Below, in pieces: positions 62,876 to 64,000 of a stretch of DNA of 64,000 nt. The first letter of the stretch is position 1. Each line of letters begins with the position of its first letter. A program made the position numbers and the translations under genes. The DNA is from Prorocentrum cordatum (lineage: Eukaryota > Sar > Dinophyceae > Prorocentrales > Prorocentraceae). The notes under the pieces were generated by a model. It was not told the DNA's origin. It did no database searches and saw only the letters and a program-made list of their open reading frames with translations. Location: the NCBI GenBank assembly GCA_963575745.1, contig CAUYUJ010003570.1, positions 61,001 to 125,000 on the forward strand. The letters are read 5' to 3'.

Positions 62876-63860
62876 TGCCCATCGCAGCAGTAGTCACATA
62901 GGCACCGTATTTCCCACTGGCAGTGCGAAGTGGGCCTTCGTCACTGTCCTGTTCTTGGGTAGATGCTAAGAGTGGGTGCAAGAAAAAAAAAGCCCCTTGC
63001 AACTTCACGCCTTGGCGACGGAGATCGGCGCGACGCCAGGTGCAGAGGTCGCGAGCCCACGCCTCGATGAGGTCGTCTGTATTGACAGCCGTGCGAATAC
63101 GGCGGTCCAGCGCATCTGCGTCGATGCGGCGCTGTTCAGTGTCATGCCCGTCGTCTGCGTCGCGAGTATGGAGGCCAGTCGTGGGATGTGCAATGTGATA
63201 TCCATCGGCGAGGAAACAATTGATGAGCTCGCGGGCAATCGCAAACACACGCATGGCACGAAGGTCCAGGTCGAGTTCCCCAACGGGAATCCTCCAATTC
63301 TGCACAATGGCCTCTTTCATATTTGCAGGAACCACATGTGTTAATTCTCCCGTCAGGCGCGACCTATCGACCGCGCCCGTTCCCGGGTTGTGGCGCATGT
63401 GCTCCATGACATACTGCGCAGCGACAGCGATAGCTTCCTGCGTCGTCGTGGCGACGCGCAGTGCGCCATCATCACGTTGAGGGTTCACCTGTCCGTCGGG
63501 CGGATCAAGGGTGATCTTCCCCTCGAGCATCTGCTGGGTCTGGGGCCCGCAGACTGCGGTGAAATCGAGGGGTATCAGATCAGGCTTCTCGTCCCCTGTC
63601 GTCTCGGCTCGGCCGCCGACAGGTTTCACAACGCTGAGAGGGTGCCTGGAACAAATCTTGTTGCGCCTGGATACTGACCTGGATTGGCGGGCAGGGCGAG
63701 CAACAAGCTGCTCTGCCCAGGCAACAGGCGGACGTCCACGAGGGCTGGGCCCTGTGGCGTCCGCGCCAGTATCCTGTGCATTGGGCATCCAGGCCGATAC
63801 TCCAGTCCGTGCGTTTTGCAGCGTCTGGAGAGTCGGCACGAAGGCCCCTGTCCTTTCCAT
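62835..63860 (-). CDS. Hypothetical protein, possibly Gag-like of a second element; may extend past right edge
   Basis: A 341-residue minus-strand frame, the longest non-repetitive ORF on the right flank. It stays open upstream of the ATG at 63860, so the true start may lie outside the window. Residues about 1-75 are low-complexity and basic. About 80-300 are globular-looking, with helical stretches (A-I-A-V-A-A-Q-Y-V-M-E-H-M, A-M-R-V-F-A-I-A-R-E-L-I) and a D/R-rich region. Near residue 290 a 9-A run (62983-62991) gives F-F-F and could hide an indel. I recognise no family. By its place beside repeats and the Pro-rich continuation, a retroelement Gag is one possibility, a host gene exon another. 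Confidence 0.4.
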   Translation of the reverse strand: MERTGAFVPTLQTLQNARTGVSAWMPNAQDTGADATGPSPRGRPPVAWAEQLVARPARQSRSVSRRNKICSRHPLSVVKPVGGRAETTGDEKPDLIPLDFTAVCGPQTQQMLEGKITLDPPDGQVNPQRDDGALRVATTTQEAIAVAAQYVMEHMRHNPGTGAVDRSRLTGELTHVVPANMKEAIVQNWRIPVGELDLDLRAMRVFAIARELINCFLADGYHIAHPTTGLHTRDADDGHDTEQRRIDADALDRRIRTAVNTDDLIEAWARDLCTWRRADLRRQGVKLQGAFFFLHPLLASTQEQDSDEGPLRTASGKYGAYVTTAAMGIEICEVAARKASS

Positions 63861-64000
63861 ATTGCGTTCCCATACTTCCCAACCTCCATGGGGGGAAATA
63901 CGCGATTCATCTTCGTCTGGCCAGTCAAAAGCAGCCAGAGGAGGACAGGAAAAGGGGCGCGCATACTGATCGATGTCTGTGGCCCAAGTCAGGGGCCACC

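Overview
The window is eukaryotic repeat-rich DNA. It is dominated by about 43.7 kb of a 131-bp tandem satellite (roughly 330 monomers, split into six blocks between 7.8 and 61.6 kb). I see no complete, intact host gene. The best clue to the organism is the Ty1/copia element at 1-7824 (minus strand). Its Gag core, CCCH zinc fingers, integrase spacing and reverse-transcriptase wording match the copia family I know from dinoflagellate genomes (Symbiodiniaceae, Polarella). I therefore infer a dinoflagellate nuclear genome with moderate confidence; no dinoflagellate spliced-leader relic was seen to confirm it.

Layout. 1-7824: decayed copia element, minus strand, with a candidate 5' LTR abutting the satellite; its 3' part lies beyond the left edge. 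7825-13327: satellite block 1. 13328-15362: 2-kb element with ~610-bp direct terminal repeats and a small zinc-knuckle Gag-like ORF. 15363-23052: satellite block 2. 23053-25079: second copy of the zinc-knuckle element. 25080-28598: block 3. 28599-30845: 2.25-kb element made of minisatellites (64-bp repeats, CCTCCTGGGG repeats). 30846-38667: block 4. 38668-40920: near-identical second copy of that element. 40921-59391: block 5, the longest. 59392-60946: another simple-repeat composite (CCCCAAGAGG minisatellite, 460-bp TAC/TACGAC tract, 24-27-bp repeat). 60947-61620: block 6. 61621-64000: unique flank with an unrecognised, probably frameshifted, minus-strand coding region running off the right edge.

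The satellite monomer is unusual. Nearly all of it can be drawn as consecutive short inverted repeats, led by a perfect 10-bp stem (GGTGACCCAC / GTGGGTCACC). The first two or three loop positions of one hairpin are among its most variable sites. The array also has higher-order structure. Segments of about 9.7, 10.07-10.33, 6.01 and 7.06 kb recur with their inserted elements, and the offsets differ by near-multiples of 131 bp, as expected from in-register unequal exchange. The picture is a young, amplifying satellite territory used as an insertion site by several element families, comparable in architecture to centromeric or heterochromatic higher-order satellites. Any centromere role is speculation.

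The many 60-170-residue open frames inside the satellite are by-products of a 131-bp period, which is not a multiple of three, and are not annotated as genes.
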